Of a stretch of 64,000 bases of DNA, positions 47,042-58,262 are shown piece after piece. The notes under the pieces were generated by a model. It was not told the origin of the DNA, did no database searches, and saw only the letters and a program-made list of their open reading frames with translations. The stretch covers positions 2,294,001-2,358,000 of the forward strand of contig JAJOHG010000001.1 in the NCBI GenBank assembly GCA_021029095.1. Reading direction: 5' to 3'. This DNA is from Phellopilus nigrolimitatus (taxonomy: Eukaryota; Basidiomycota; Agaricomycetes; Hymenochaetales; Hymenochaetaceae). A program made the translations under genes and the position numbers. Position 1 is the first letter of the stretch, and the number at the start of each line of letters is the position of its first letter.

Positions 47042-50000
47042 TTACAAGCCGAGGTTCGAGATGACGCGGCTGACCTCGTCGACGCTCTCGTCATCCAGGA
47101 TGCGCGCAGAGCGGGACCCGGCATGCAAGGAGCTCGTGCGGAGGGGTATGCTCATACCTGCGTTCATGGCCGTATTCGCGGCTGTTACGGGCGGGCCGTA
47201 GACGCTCGGGAAGCTCGGCGCCGTCGCGCTCGCCGGGCGCGAGAGATCCTCGTCCGGAATGGACGTCGTCGGCGAGTCCGGCGGGAGCGCGCTCGTCGCT
47301 TCAGAGATGCGCGCGAGCGAGAACGTGAGGTCGAGCGACTGCGCGCGGTTCTGCAGAGAGCGCGGCTTGTTGAGCTTCTCCTTGATCTTCTCCTGCAGAA
47401 GCGAGTCCGAACCGCGCTTAAAAGGCTCCTCAGTCTGCCGTGTGCGTCCTATTGGTGGTTGACCGCCCTGTAGAGAAAGATAAGTTAGGATTACCGTTTT
47501 TGGTGCGAATATGTTGCTGAGAAGCTCACGATCATGGGAAGGGGCGTCCAATAGTCGGTAGAAGGAGAGTCGTAGACAGAGTCCTGTATCGGCAATCTCC
47601 TCCTGTTGCTCAATATTGTACAGATACGAAGTTTGCGGCTGGGAAGAATTGCTATGGCTGTCAAAGAGTGCTTTCACATCCGGAGAGGAGCTCGCCATCC
47701 GCAGCCTCCTGTCCACAGACACCTCAGGTGCTGCGGGCACGTTCGTCAGTCTTCGCGACGGAAGGCTAAAAGACGCAGATTTTGTACCGTGTGCGGCGGA
47801 GAGGAGTTTGCTGTCGAAATGTGGTAGCGACTCCGCGAACGAGTCAGCGCGTCTATGCGTCTTGTACGTAGGGTACACGGGAACGTTCTGCGAGACGAGG
47901 AACTGCTCCAGGTGCTCCCGGGCAGTGATCAAGAAATCGCTGTTGCTCCTTTGACACATGAACTTAAACGAGCATTCGCCGGGAGAAACTGAAGGGGAGC
48001 TATTCGGCCCCTTCTTGACAGCCGGAACAACGGACACCTGGAAATCACGCTTGATGCGGTCCGTGAACGCCAGGAAGTCGGGCGAGCTGCAGACGCGTGT
48101 AATGTCCACACTGGGAGGAATGGCCATTTCTGCTTCGAAGGGAACGTGGTCCTAAGATTAAACGCGTCAGTGATTGAGTGTTCTAGATACGAAGGGAAGC
48201 ACGTACGAGAAGCATCGTCGCTGCAATATGCACTTGAGACTCAGGCCCAAAAATAGCGATGACGTCGGACGCGGTTTCTTGTCAGGGAAACGGAACTTGC
48301 AGTTCGTCTTGCCCTCGATGTCATGGATAAAGATGCTCTTTTCTCCAAGCAAAATTCTGTGATACTTGCGAGGAATGGCGACTTTTTCGGCCATATAGTC
48401 ACGATCCTGAAGAACAAAGTCAGCACGAAAACTACCAGCACCTCAAGCCTAACACGTACCTTGGGGTTAACAAGTTCTGTGACAGCGGCCTTTAGGTTTT
48501 CGAGGTTGATCGCATTCTTCGCTGGAGTGCGTGCGACCACGTTGTCCTCGTTGTCCAGATAGCCACCAAGTGCAGCGAACTCATCCGCATTCGAGAACTT
48601 GACATAAACGCCCCACTTCTTCATGATCCGCTGGATGCTCTTCCCTCCGACACCAATGATTCGCTTGTGGTAAGCTTCAGGGACGTGGAACGAAATTTCC
48701 GCGGGTAGCTCCTCCTGCAGGAGGCTGAGTCCCTGCAGCGCGCCCACATCGTTGCTCGAGATGTCAATGAGGAAGTTGTGGTCGTTAAACGTCTCGAATT
48801 TAATTTTAACGTTCGAAGTCTGCATGATCTTGTTGATCTTGCCATTTTTCTTGCCGCTAATGAACTCGCGGTGCTCGTTCGCCAGCTCGATCTGGAACCG
48901 AATTTCGTGGTGGAAAGCCTCCGGGAAATTGAAATGAGGCTTGAAATGAAAACATTCTGAAGTCTGTGCACATACCTTGATGGCGTCTAGTTCCAAAACC
49001 ATCGACACAGCCGCGCGCACTTCATGCTCGAGTCCGTGCATCTCGAAGCACATGCTTTTGAACACAACTTCCGCGCCAGACTGGTCAGAAAATTGCTTCA
49101 AAACGTTGGTCATCTGCGCCGGATTGAGGGTTGAAGGAGGTAAAAGAACGTTGAACTGGACTGGCAAGAGCCAGAGTGACGCTACGTAAAATTGGCAAGC
49201 CTGGAGAAGGAATTAGCAGTTTGCCCTGCCTCAGAGCTGGGATCGCCGCACCAATTGCATGACAGAGCGGATGGTACGCTGTATGTTGACTTTATTATCG
49301 CCGTAGACAGTAATTAAGCTAGTTGAGCTGCCGATAGGAGGGAAATTAATGAAAGTCGCGTTGTCGTTCATGATGGACTTGAGATCGTCCATGCGATCCG
49401 TGAGCATCCAATCTAACTTGCGCGGTAGAATAGCAGTGTCTCGCGACATGGCTTGCTTGCTCTACGCGCGATACAATCATATACATCAGCATTACTTGCA
49501 AGGTGAATGTAAAGCTCGACGCACCTTTGTCATAGAAATTTTGTAGAGCATATCTCTCGCCCTCTGCACGCCGAAGAATTCGCCAGTAATCCAAATGACG
49601 CTATTGTTTTGACGAGGCGCAGAACCGATAGGCGTCTGCGAGTGCCCCAAAGGACCAACATCCGGGCCTACGAGACCTTGTAGAGGGGAAGGAAAATAAA
49701 TGCTCGTGCCCGTCTCTTCTTGGATGGACTGAATGGCGCTACGCCTGCGCCCAGCGATGATTGCGTGAAGCTTGTGATCAATCTCGCAAACTTCTGCGTG
49801 GAGTCCGCTCTATAGAATCAGGGGATGTGAAAATTGTAAATTTACTCTCAGGATTCGACTCGAGAACGTACCAATTCGTCCAACATAACAAGCAGCCGAA
49901 CCTTCGCTACGTCAACGCAGTCCACGCCGCTTCCAGAGATAGCCAGCTCGCAGATGCGCTCCGTCTCGAGTCCAGTCCAGCTGCTGTCCGCGGCAATGCT

Positions 50001-50547
50001 GTCGGGTGGCGCAAGCGAGAGCGACTGCGGGCTGTTGACCACGGCGATCCGCACGTTCGTCTGCGCAGCAACGTCATCGAGGCGAGCGCGTACTTCCGGC
50101 TTGACGGCGGGGCTCGTCGACGGGAGGTCAAGAATCTCGGAACGGGTCAGCCGGATGGAGGCCCGGTGCTAAGTAAGACAAGAGCCAGCTTAAGCGGCTG
50201 AAGAAGAGAATAGCAAAAACAGTAGAACGACAGACCTGCGTAGGGCACTCGCGAAGGATCATGCCACGCGCCGCCATGACCTGCTGGTAGGAGCCAGACA
50301 GATGGAAGTTCCAGCCCTTGCCGTGTGTAGCTTTGGTGAAAGAAACGAGGCAGCTGTGAGCCTGCGTCGCCGACAAAGCTACTTTTTGGACCTCGTCTGC
50401 GTCCGCAGCAAGATTACTGGCGGCCTGGGGGTCGTTCGCGAGTGCATTCTGCGCGGAGGCGTACGGATTTGCGTAGTCGAGAGCAGAGGGCGGGTGGGAG
50501 GTCGCAGGGACACGGGGATAGGTAAATGAAGTCGTGTAAATGTCCAT
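47042..50547 (-). CDS. KH-domain RNA-binding protein, Bicaudal-C-like
   Basis: Starts MDIYTTSFTYPRVPATSHPP and ends SRVISNLGL with TAA. Several KH domains are visible, the clearest with the GxxG loop IIGVGGKSIQRIMKKWGVYV. Others have IIAGRRRSAIQSIQEETG and ISGKKNGKINKIMQT, and a further KH-like segment reads RKYHRILLGEKSIFIHDIEG. The junction SVMQL|ACQFYVASLWLLPVQF shows a clean phase-0 intron (about 49,199-49,248). The C-terminal third is serine-rich and disordered with few conserved blocks. Such proteins bind mRNA 3' regions and regulate translation or decay. The target in this fungus is not known. The call as a Bicaudal-C type rests on the repeated KH layout with divergent GxxG loops, so confidence in the exact subfamily is moderate. 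Confidence 0.8.
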
Positions 50548-51087
50548 GATGGATATACGTTCTTGAGGATGCTAGAGATCAAGAAATAGATCGAAATACA
50601 GATCTGGTGACGAACAGTGTGGGCTATGAGAGACTGGCGTGTACAGGAGAGCGGATATGGATGAGACCCGGTCGAGGGTATGGATTGAGTGCAACGGGTA
50701 TAGCGAAGAGGATATACTGCGACGCCTTCAGCTGAAACCGTCGCGCTCGCTGTGTGCGATGTCGGAGAAGAAAAGCAAGAAGAAAGAAAAGGGAAGGAAA
50801 GGAGGAGAGGGGAAGAGGGGAGGAGGGGAAGATATATGGTTCACGACAAGAGTACGAGTACGGGAGCCATGCAGTGCAACGCGGGTGTGAGCGCAGCGAG
50901 TCCGACGCCGGCGGGGCGCAGCGGCAGCGGTAGCGGCAACGGCAACAGCTTACGGACCCGGGTCTATTAGGGCCGAGATTTGGCCGAGACACTGAAATTT
51001 TATAAATTTTACTCGGACTTGGGCCCAGTCATCGCCGAATAGTACAATTGGTGTGTATTCCGATGCAAATTAGTCAGAAAAAAATAG
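50548..51087. other. intergenic region with a purine-rich tract
   Basis: Between the 5' end of the KH gene and the 3' end of the RBR ligase (both minus strand). A strongly purine-rich tract (about 50,766-50,832, all A/G with few exceptions) is the main feature, followed by short GGCAGC/GGCAAC repeats near 50,920-50,948. The tract may sit in the KH gene's promoter or 5' leader. Confidence 0.5.
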
Positions 51088-52662
51088 CTATAACAGATCA
51101 AAACCCTCTATAGGCTGCCACTCGTCTTCCTCCGGATCCCGGTGCAGGTCGAATAGCTGCCCGTAACAGCCGGATCCCTTCGCGGAAAAGTGTGCATAGG
51201 GGTCGAGCGCTCTCAGTTTCGCACCGCACTTGTAGCAGAAATGTTGCTGACATTTCGCGCACATCATCTGTAATACACTGGTCAGCCACATGACGCCGTA
51301 ATAGGGATGGGAGGCGCAGGCGTACATGGTTGCATCCAAGGGACTTCTCTACGTGGACGCTGCATCCAGGGCAGGCCGTTGTTGAGCTCTGTAGCCATTC
51401 GCCAGTAGACTGTTCCTCTTCGTAGTCTTTGACGAGTTTAAGCACAACCCCTTTGCCGAATTTTCGCTCAAGAGCTGCCCGCTCTGGCGAACCCTCCGGT
51501 AAGTCGAGGTATACCATCACCAGAGAATGGGTCACAGATTTCGGGCACTCGGATAACGGGCCGTGCCTTCCAATCGCATTGAGTCAAATGTATGCTGGAA
51601 GGCAGTGTGCACTGGCTCACCAAGTATGCTTGCAGAAAGCGCAGAAATTGAACCCACAAGACGAGCAACTACGAAACCTGTCCCAACCAGATGACGAATT
51701 TGGATCAGTCACAGGCTTAGGAACCGGAGCCTGGCATATCGGAATCGGACAATGTATGATTGTTGGATCTAGAATACAACATGAAATCTAGTCCCATTAT
51801 GAATTATAGTATACAGCACGCTCACCTTTCTCGATTGCCTTCTTTGCTTTTAGCCATTTCCATCGTATGACCTCCTTGTCGCTCACGACCCGCCTAACCT
51901 CCTCTTCATTTGCTTCTCTTGCTTCCTTGACACAATCAGGATCTGCACAGCCCACTCGTTCGACGGAGCCCTCGGCGATGCAGAACCCCCAGTACTCCTG
52001 CAGACACGACCGACAAAACACGTGCGAGCATGATAATCGGACGCAACGGGCACCCTTCAGCGACGCGAAGCAGATAGAACAGGAGAACGAAGTCTGCGAG
52101 AACTCATTCGATGCTGCAGTTGCATCATACGCCAACAATATTTGTGACAGGAGGGGCTGTGGTTCTGGGTGTGGAAGCCTATGCTGAGTCATTGGCATCT
52201 CAAGCTGGTGTATTCAATGGACAAACCGTACCGTATAACACCAGACTTATCGACTAAGTCGAGTTGGTCAAGAAAGTCACCGCTGCGGATAAGCTCGACC
52301 CAGTTGCACAGTGTGCCTTCGCCTTCTACCCATGCCTGCCGGAGAATGTGTGCGAGCTGCGCTTCCACTGACAGCCAAGAGTGTGTTGCATGAACGGACG
52401 TTATCGTCGGAGAACATTCAGTAGGATAGCCTTCAGGTAATGAGACGCTAAGCAAGATCGGCGGCAAGTAAGTGAGCTTGACTGAAGGACCGGAGCTCGA
52501 CGATGCGGCTTTGGAGCTGTCCGCGACTACAGAAACCCGCCGAGGTATACCTAGCTCGACGGGAACCTCCAAGCGTATAGATTTAGGAGTAGATTCGAGA
52601 ATGTAATCCGGATATATTGACTCTAGAACTTGCAATTCCTCTTCACGGAGCTCGTCGTTCAT
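51088..52662 (-). CDS. RWD-RBR E3 ubiquitin ligase (RNF14/Itt1-like)
   Basis: The start MNDELREEELQVLESIYPDY is the RWD domain. The RING1 pattern is CSICFASLKGARCVRLSCSH and then CRSCLQEYW. The in-between-RING stretch (CPIPICQAPV, then CSSCGFNFCAFCKHTW) is read across introns, and RING2 reads TTACPGCSVHVEKSLGCNHM, with CYKCGAKL after it. The catalytic cysteine of RING2 (CPGC... GCNHM) is present, so a transthiolating RBR mechanism is likely. RNF14 and Itt1 act in translation-stress surveillance. The C-terminus is DPEEDEWQPIEGFDLL. The longer reading starting MARRIAQ is rejected because it precedes the RWD start. It is divergent from Urb2 over 145 bp. Confidence 0.88.
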
Positions 52663-52807
52663 GGAGGTTGGTGGCAGGCCTGCGAAGTCGACGTCGTGAG
52701 TGCCGATGACACATCGGGCACGCAACTCTTGACGAAAAAGGAAGATCTGCAGTTTCCAAAATTTAGCAGTGCCTCCGAGTCGTCTACTCTGCGCGATTCT
52801 GCGCGCC

Positions 52808-55800
52808 ATGGACGATTATGTCTCCTCCCATACTATAATAAAAGCTCTCAAAGGCTCCTCCGAACCTCCTAAACTTGGGGGACCTTCAAAAATCGAAATT
52901 GCGCACCACGCTTGGGCTTCGACAGATCTGTACTTCCCGAATAAAGATGAGGTTTTAGCAGAATGGATATTGAGCGTTTTTCTGAAGGACAAGGGGAATG
53001 CGAGGTGTGTGCATATTTACCACGGTGTATGTTGAGCTAACTTGCTTTAAAGCGGACGAAGCGCGTTGCTCTCTGATTCATACTGGTCGCTTCTCGGAGA
53101 AGTGCTCGCAACGAGCCCGCATACACAATCTTCCCGAACGAACAGAGTCTGGCTTTCGCCCTTGTTAAACCGACTGTCTGTTGCAACCATCGCGACCTCC
53201 TTCTTCAACTCCGTCTCTCTGTCTGGAACGGGATGCAGCGAGAAGCTGGCAGAAGACTTTGTTCGGTGTATGCTCGTCCTGTGGCCTTTAGCAGCTACAC
53301 GAATGAACCTCGATGCATTATCGGAGTGCTTTGGCTCTGTACTGGCGTACATGTCCTCTGACCTGGCTTTCCCAAACAGACTCGCTTCTGTCTGCGTTTT
53401 AGTTTCCCGTTCCTTCCGTCAGTCGATTGGCAACTCGTCGAATAAAAAAAAGGTATGCCGGTTTCGTGTCCATTTTGACCGAGCTTTGCTAATATCTTCG
53501 GTTGCAGACGTTCTCCACTTTTACTCAGTACAACTTCACGCGCTGGGTGCGCTTTATATGTGCAGAACATGCAACAGAAGTTCCCGAACAACGCGACGAG
53601 AAGTCTCTGAAGTCCGAAGTCCTTCAGACCGGCATCGAGGTTCTTTTTTCCGTCGAGTCTCTGAAAGGCTCCGCAGATCATCTAGAGACTCTCCTCACAG
53701 ATTACTTTACGCCTTCAGATTTTTAAAAAGCACAGCTTCGAGTCCTGCCCCAATTGTACAAAGCGTACATCCAAGAAACGCGTAAACATCGTTTCGCTAT
53801 TTTTGGGTCCGGCTCGAGTCAGTCTCAGGAGCAGACGGTTCAGAATAAAGTCAGGGATACGGAATGTCTGCATTCACTTCCTGCTATAAAACGCTCCGTG
53901 GATATGGCGATGAGCTGGAAGTCTGGCAAAGCGTGTTGTCCTTGTTGGAGGTCTTAGAGGAGGCAAATCTGGTTGGTTTCGGCCTGTCCGAAAGCACGAA
54001 CGTTCTGAACGACATTGGGTCTTGGGCCGTCAATGCTCTTAGTACTTCAACGGGTAAACATCGTCATTTTCCTAGGATAGTATATATGTTGACACATCCG
54101 TACGTTTCCAGCTTTTCCGAAGAAATCCGAAGCCGCTCTCAAAATAATCTGCGTACTAATTCACATAGACTTCGAGATTATCAGCCCCCTCACGGGAGAG
54201 ATTCTCTCAGACATTATAACTGTACGCTTTGAACATAAGTACATGGTCTCCTTACCGTCTTGTTGACACGATAATTTCCCGCAGATGAACCCTTCAGATT
54301 TACCTGCCAGTCAATCACTTCTACACGAACTCCTCGACTTCCACTCGAAGACCAGAACGATTCCGGTGTATCTCGCGGTGTTGATTGATTGCCTATCGAC
54401 TCTCGGGGAAGTTTAGCGGCGACTTTTCCGAGGTACAAAAAGCACACCGAGCGTGTACATCAGGACCTCTTCTCAGTCTCGCTCATTTGGAAGGACTGTC
54501 TCGGGCCATCAAGGGTTTCCTCACACCGGGACAGACACCTGAGACTGTCCAGGCTGCCCTTGAAGCTTTGGAAGCGGTTTGGATAACGTACGCCGACAGT
54601 TCTGGCAGTGATGATACAATGGACGTCGACGAGGATGCGAGCGATAGAGCCTCTAATACAAAGTCCGCCAACGGCAGAAAGCAGAAGCGAAGAAAAACTG
54701 ACGAACCAGCGATACCCATGCCCCCAAAGGAACGCGCAGCTCTTTCGTACTCCCTCGTCGCACGTGCTGTCGCCGTCATCCTCCCGTCCCTTCCCTTCTC
54801 GACTCTTCCTGAATCATCATATGCTACCGTGTGTTCGAGCATCTCTGAAGCTTGGGAAAAGTTCTTGGGAAACACTGCTCAGTCCGCATTCAGCGAGAAG
54901 ACCAATGCACCCTGCTGGACGGATCAGATTGTGACTGCTGCGACGCTGCGTATCCGCCATGCTCTAGCGACATGCTCTTCGCTGCGCTCCTTGAATACTC
55001 TAGACGCCAGGATAATTCCCTGTGGGAAGACCGCCGGATTAATACGCTTCGCAGAAACAACGCCAGAGCTGATCGTCGAACTGGTACATCCACTTTTGTT
55101 TGGCCCGTAAAATTCACGCTCACACCTGCTTTTCAGCTTCGTTCTTTCTTTGATGAAAACTTACGGGTCACCGACTCCGAGGAGCAAGATGCTATCATCG
55201 AGGCTATGCTCAACTACCTATATACCAACTTTGGTGTAGCCGATGCATCTAGCAAAGGCTTTAAGCAAATCGAGCGAGATGCAGCTCACATGAAGTGGAA
55301 CGCATCATCAAGTTCGCTAGACTTCTCAGAGCCAGGCGGGCATGGGAGAGGCGCACTGACTGTTTGGCATCTGGTATTAGACCGCTGGCTTCCGATTATT
55401 GAGTACGTGTTATGTCGTACCCAAAACGTCTTGCCCGTCTCTAATTAGATCAACCAGTGAAATCGCCTCAGCGGAGCGTTTAAAATCCCTCGCAGGGCTA
55501 TGCGTATCGCGAACAATTACGAGCAGTGATACATGTTCGGAAAGCATAACGTTTGGTTGGGTTGTAGGACGAGCGATGTGCTCGGCCGAATTCTGGGAGC
55601 TGACAAATTTGAGAGGTAAAGATATCGTTTCCCCCCCCGAATGATATTTGCAGTGGTTTACCAAAAAATCATTTAGATGCGATGACATCCATTCTTGAAG
55701 AAACTTCAGAGCATGCCCACTGGGACGATTTCTCCATGCTAATGAAACAGGTCCAGTTCAAGCCGAAGAAAGTGGCCATCACATGGGATATACACCAAGT

Positions 55801-58076
55801 GCAGTCAACGGCCTCAGTTTTTGAACTGCTGCTTCGCTCCCCAAGAGAATATCTCCCACGGATCTTCGAGGTCCATATTCTACCGACGAGCTCTGGTATC
55901 CGAACTGGCTGTGGTCTTGAGTACTGCGGCAATCTAGTGTGGATATGACTCTTGGTTATCGCACGAGGACTATTATCCGTGCGTGGTTGAGCTCCGTGTC
56001 GGACACGTTCAGTATTCTGGATGTAGTGGTGAGACAGTACTTTACCCTGATTTTAATTGATTTTCTGAACTATCGCGCTAAGGCCGAATCAGATGACTAT
56101 ATCGAATATCTGATGAATTCGAAATTTGAGTCAGAGAATGCGGACGACTGGTACAAGAATGTCACTCTCGAATTGCTTGCGAATGCTCATAGGTATTTGA
56201 TTTGTTATATTCTCGTCTCTAAAGTACTGACGTTGGTTTTTACAGACAAATAATCCGCTCCTGCTTTACATGGCGGTGAAGAACGATTGCAAAACCTCTG
56301 CTCGTCTCTTGAGAAGATTGTTCCCGTTTCTCAGCGCGGCGACTTTGGTCTGCCAGAACGAAGTCTTCTGCAGTTCATTGAGATCCTGACATTCGAAATT
56401 CCAAACTCTGAGTACGCTCATAAGGATTTTGTGACATTTTCTTTAACTGAGTGCTGGATAGGAAACTTAAGCCGACTTCTATGGAAGCCATCAAAGCTTT
56501 ATATACAAGCTTGGATGCTAAATACTCGGCTGCGCTGGTGATATTGTCTGATGTTGCTTTGGAGGTCTCAAGTGAGCATGGATCCGTAGTTCGCGCCTGG
56601 AGGGCTTGCCTGGTTCTTCGAAGGTGGCTGGGTTTAGATGGTGCGTTAAGCTTCACTTTTAAATACTTCTTAGAAAGACGCAAGGCGCTGATTTCACGAG
56701 AAGATCCTGATAAGCACTTCGGCGAGCGAATATTAAGGAAGCTGATAACCTATGGACGTGACAAGGGCCAAGAGCAGGAAAGTATAACTCTTGGCACTCA
56801 AACTGTTTACCCTTTTACTTAAAGAGCTTCATTTTGTGGCGTCGGGAGAGCGTGAAGCTCATTTTGGACTCATTATTTCTTCATATATTATCCTCCTTGG
56901 CAGACTGGGTCTCGCTGGTATGTCAAATTTCCATTCCACGCCTCGAACACCTCTTAATCAAACTACAGAAAGAGATGCCTGCGACTTGGCTTTGGGACGC
57001 ATGGCCAGGATATTGACGATCAAGGACTTTACTTTCGTCCTATCCTTTCTCAGAGAGGCTCTTGCAAAAGGCATCTCGGCAAACTCGGAGCTGCAATGCG
57101 TGGTTCATTTATCTAGTGTCTTGGTTGGAGACGCTCCTGAAGGTGTGTAGCACGTAAAGTTCGGGAACTTGGATCAGGTACTAAACGGCAGGGTAACTGG
57201 CAGGCGCATCGAAGGTTACTCAGAACATTTCGAAGAGTGCTTGCAGATCTTCTCTGCAGACGCGGTGTTCGTGTCTGGCGATGCCAACCTTAGCCTCGAG
57301 TTCTTGGATTTCGTGGGGAACGTATGTTCCGACAAAGTAAGCACTTTACTTTAATCCGTACCTCGAAGTACATGAAGCTGAACATTTTTTCAGTCCGCAT
57401 CCATCCGGCTCTTTTCTGTCGGCCTCATCTGGACCCTCCTCGCCAAGCTCCTCACAGGCTCCTCCTCACACTCCTCGCACACGCACTCTCCCATTCTCCA
57501 CTCTATTGTCAACATCTCCAGCGCACTCGTCCGCCTGCGGCGTGACCTCGTGCAAGCTACGCTTCCGCATCTCGGGTTTGTCCTGAGAGGGCTGCTCCTC
57601 GCATTACGCACCCCTCGGCCACAACTTGGCGCGCGCCAGCGCGCGCTCGTAGCCGGCTCGCTCCCATGGTGGGTGAACCCCGAACAGGCCCTCGGCGCAA
57701 CGGATGCGCGCGCCATCGCGCGGCTCCTCACCGCGCTTCAGACGAAGACCATCCCACGCAATTTCGGCTCGAGAGAAAAGGAAAAGGAAAAAGACGGAGG
57801 ACACCGCGCGGAGGCGCTTGCGGGCGCATTCTCGAAACATGCGGGGCCGGTGCTGGCGGCGCACAGCGGGCGCTCTGGCAGATGCGCTTGTCGTACATGC
57901 TGCGGGCGTGCGCGACGCGCTCGCGCCGGGGCTGTATGCATTGTGCGCTGCATTGGGAGAGCATGGGACGAGACGCGATGATGGCAGGCGCGCTGGAGCT
58001 TGACGCCGGAGGGCGAGCGGCGCTCAAGTCCCTGTGGAGGGAGTATGAGAAGCAGAAGTACATTGGGAAAGGGTAG
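52808..58076 (+). CDS. URB2: Urb2/Npa2-like 60S ribosome-biogenesis factor
   Basis: A long helical repeat protein without enzymatic motifs. The C-terminal block, LGFVLRGLLLALRTPRPQLG to LKSLWREYEKQKYIGKG, is typical of the Urb2/Npa2 domain of the nucleolar pre-60S processing complex. The start MDDYVSSHTIIKALKGSS is read directly after the divergent promoter. More than ten introns are required; one at about 53,844-53,910 (phase 0) and one near 55,086-55,138 repair the frame cleanly. Two points do not resolve: an in-frame TAA at 53,724-53,726 in otherwise continuous coding sequence, and a frame change near 54,405 that needs either a skipped intron (with CGAG acceptor) or one extra G in GGGG. 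A low-complexity acidic/basic patch (DTMDVDEDASDRA, KQKRRKTDE) is near 54,615-54,705. Confidence 0.75.
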
Positions 58077-58262
58077 TCAAATCTGAATATCCTCTGCCGG
58101 CCTCATCCTCCAAAATACAACAGTATATGTATAATAACACATATGAATCTATTCAAAATGCAAACCAACAAATTACAGGTCTCTAAATAACTCACGAATT
58201 CCCTATTCAACTATGTTGCGACCCTGCCTTACGAAGACGTCCTTATAGATACTCTGCCCTTT

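Noticed and set aside
52663..52809. An N-terminal extension (MARRIAQ...) of the RBR ligase
   Set aside because: It lies in the divergent promoter region and overlaps the Urb2 start; the RWD domain begins at 52662.
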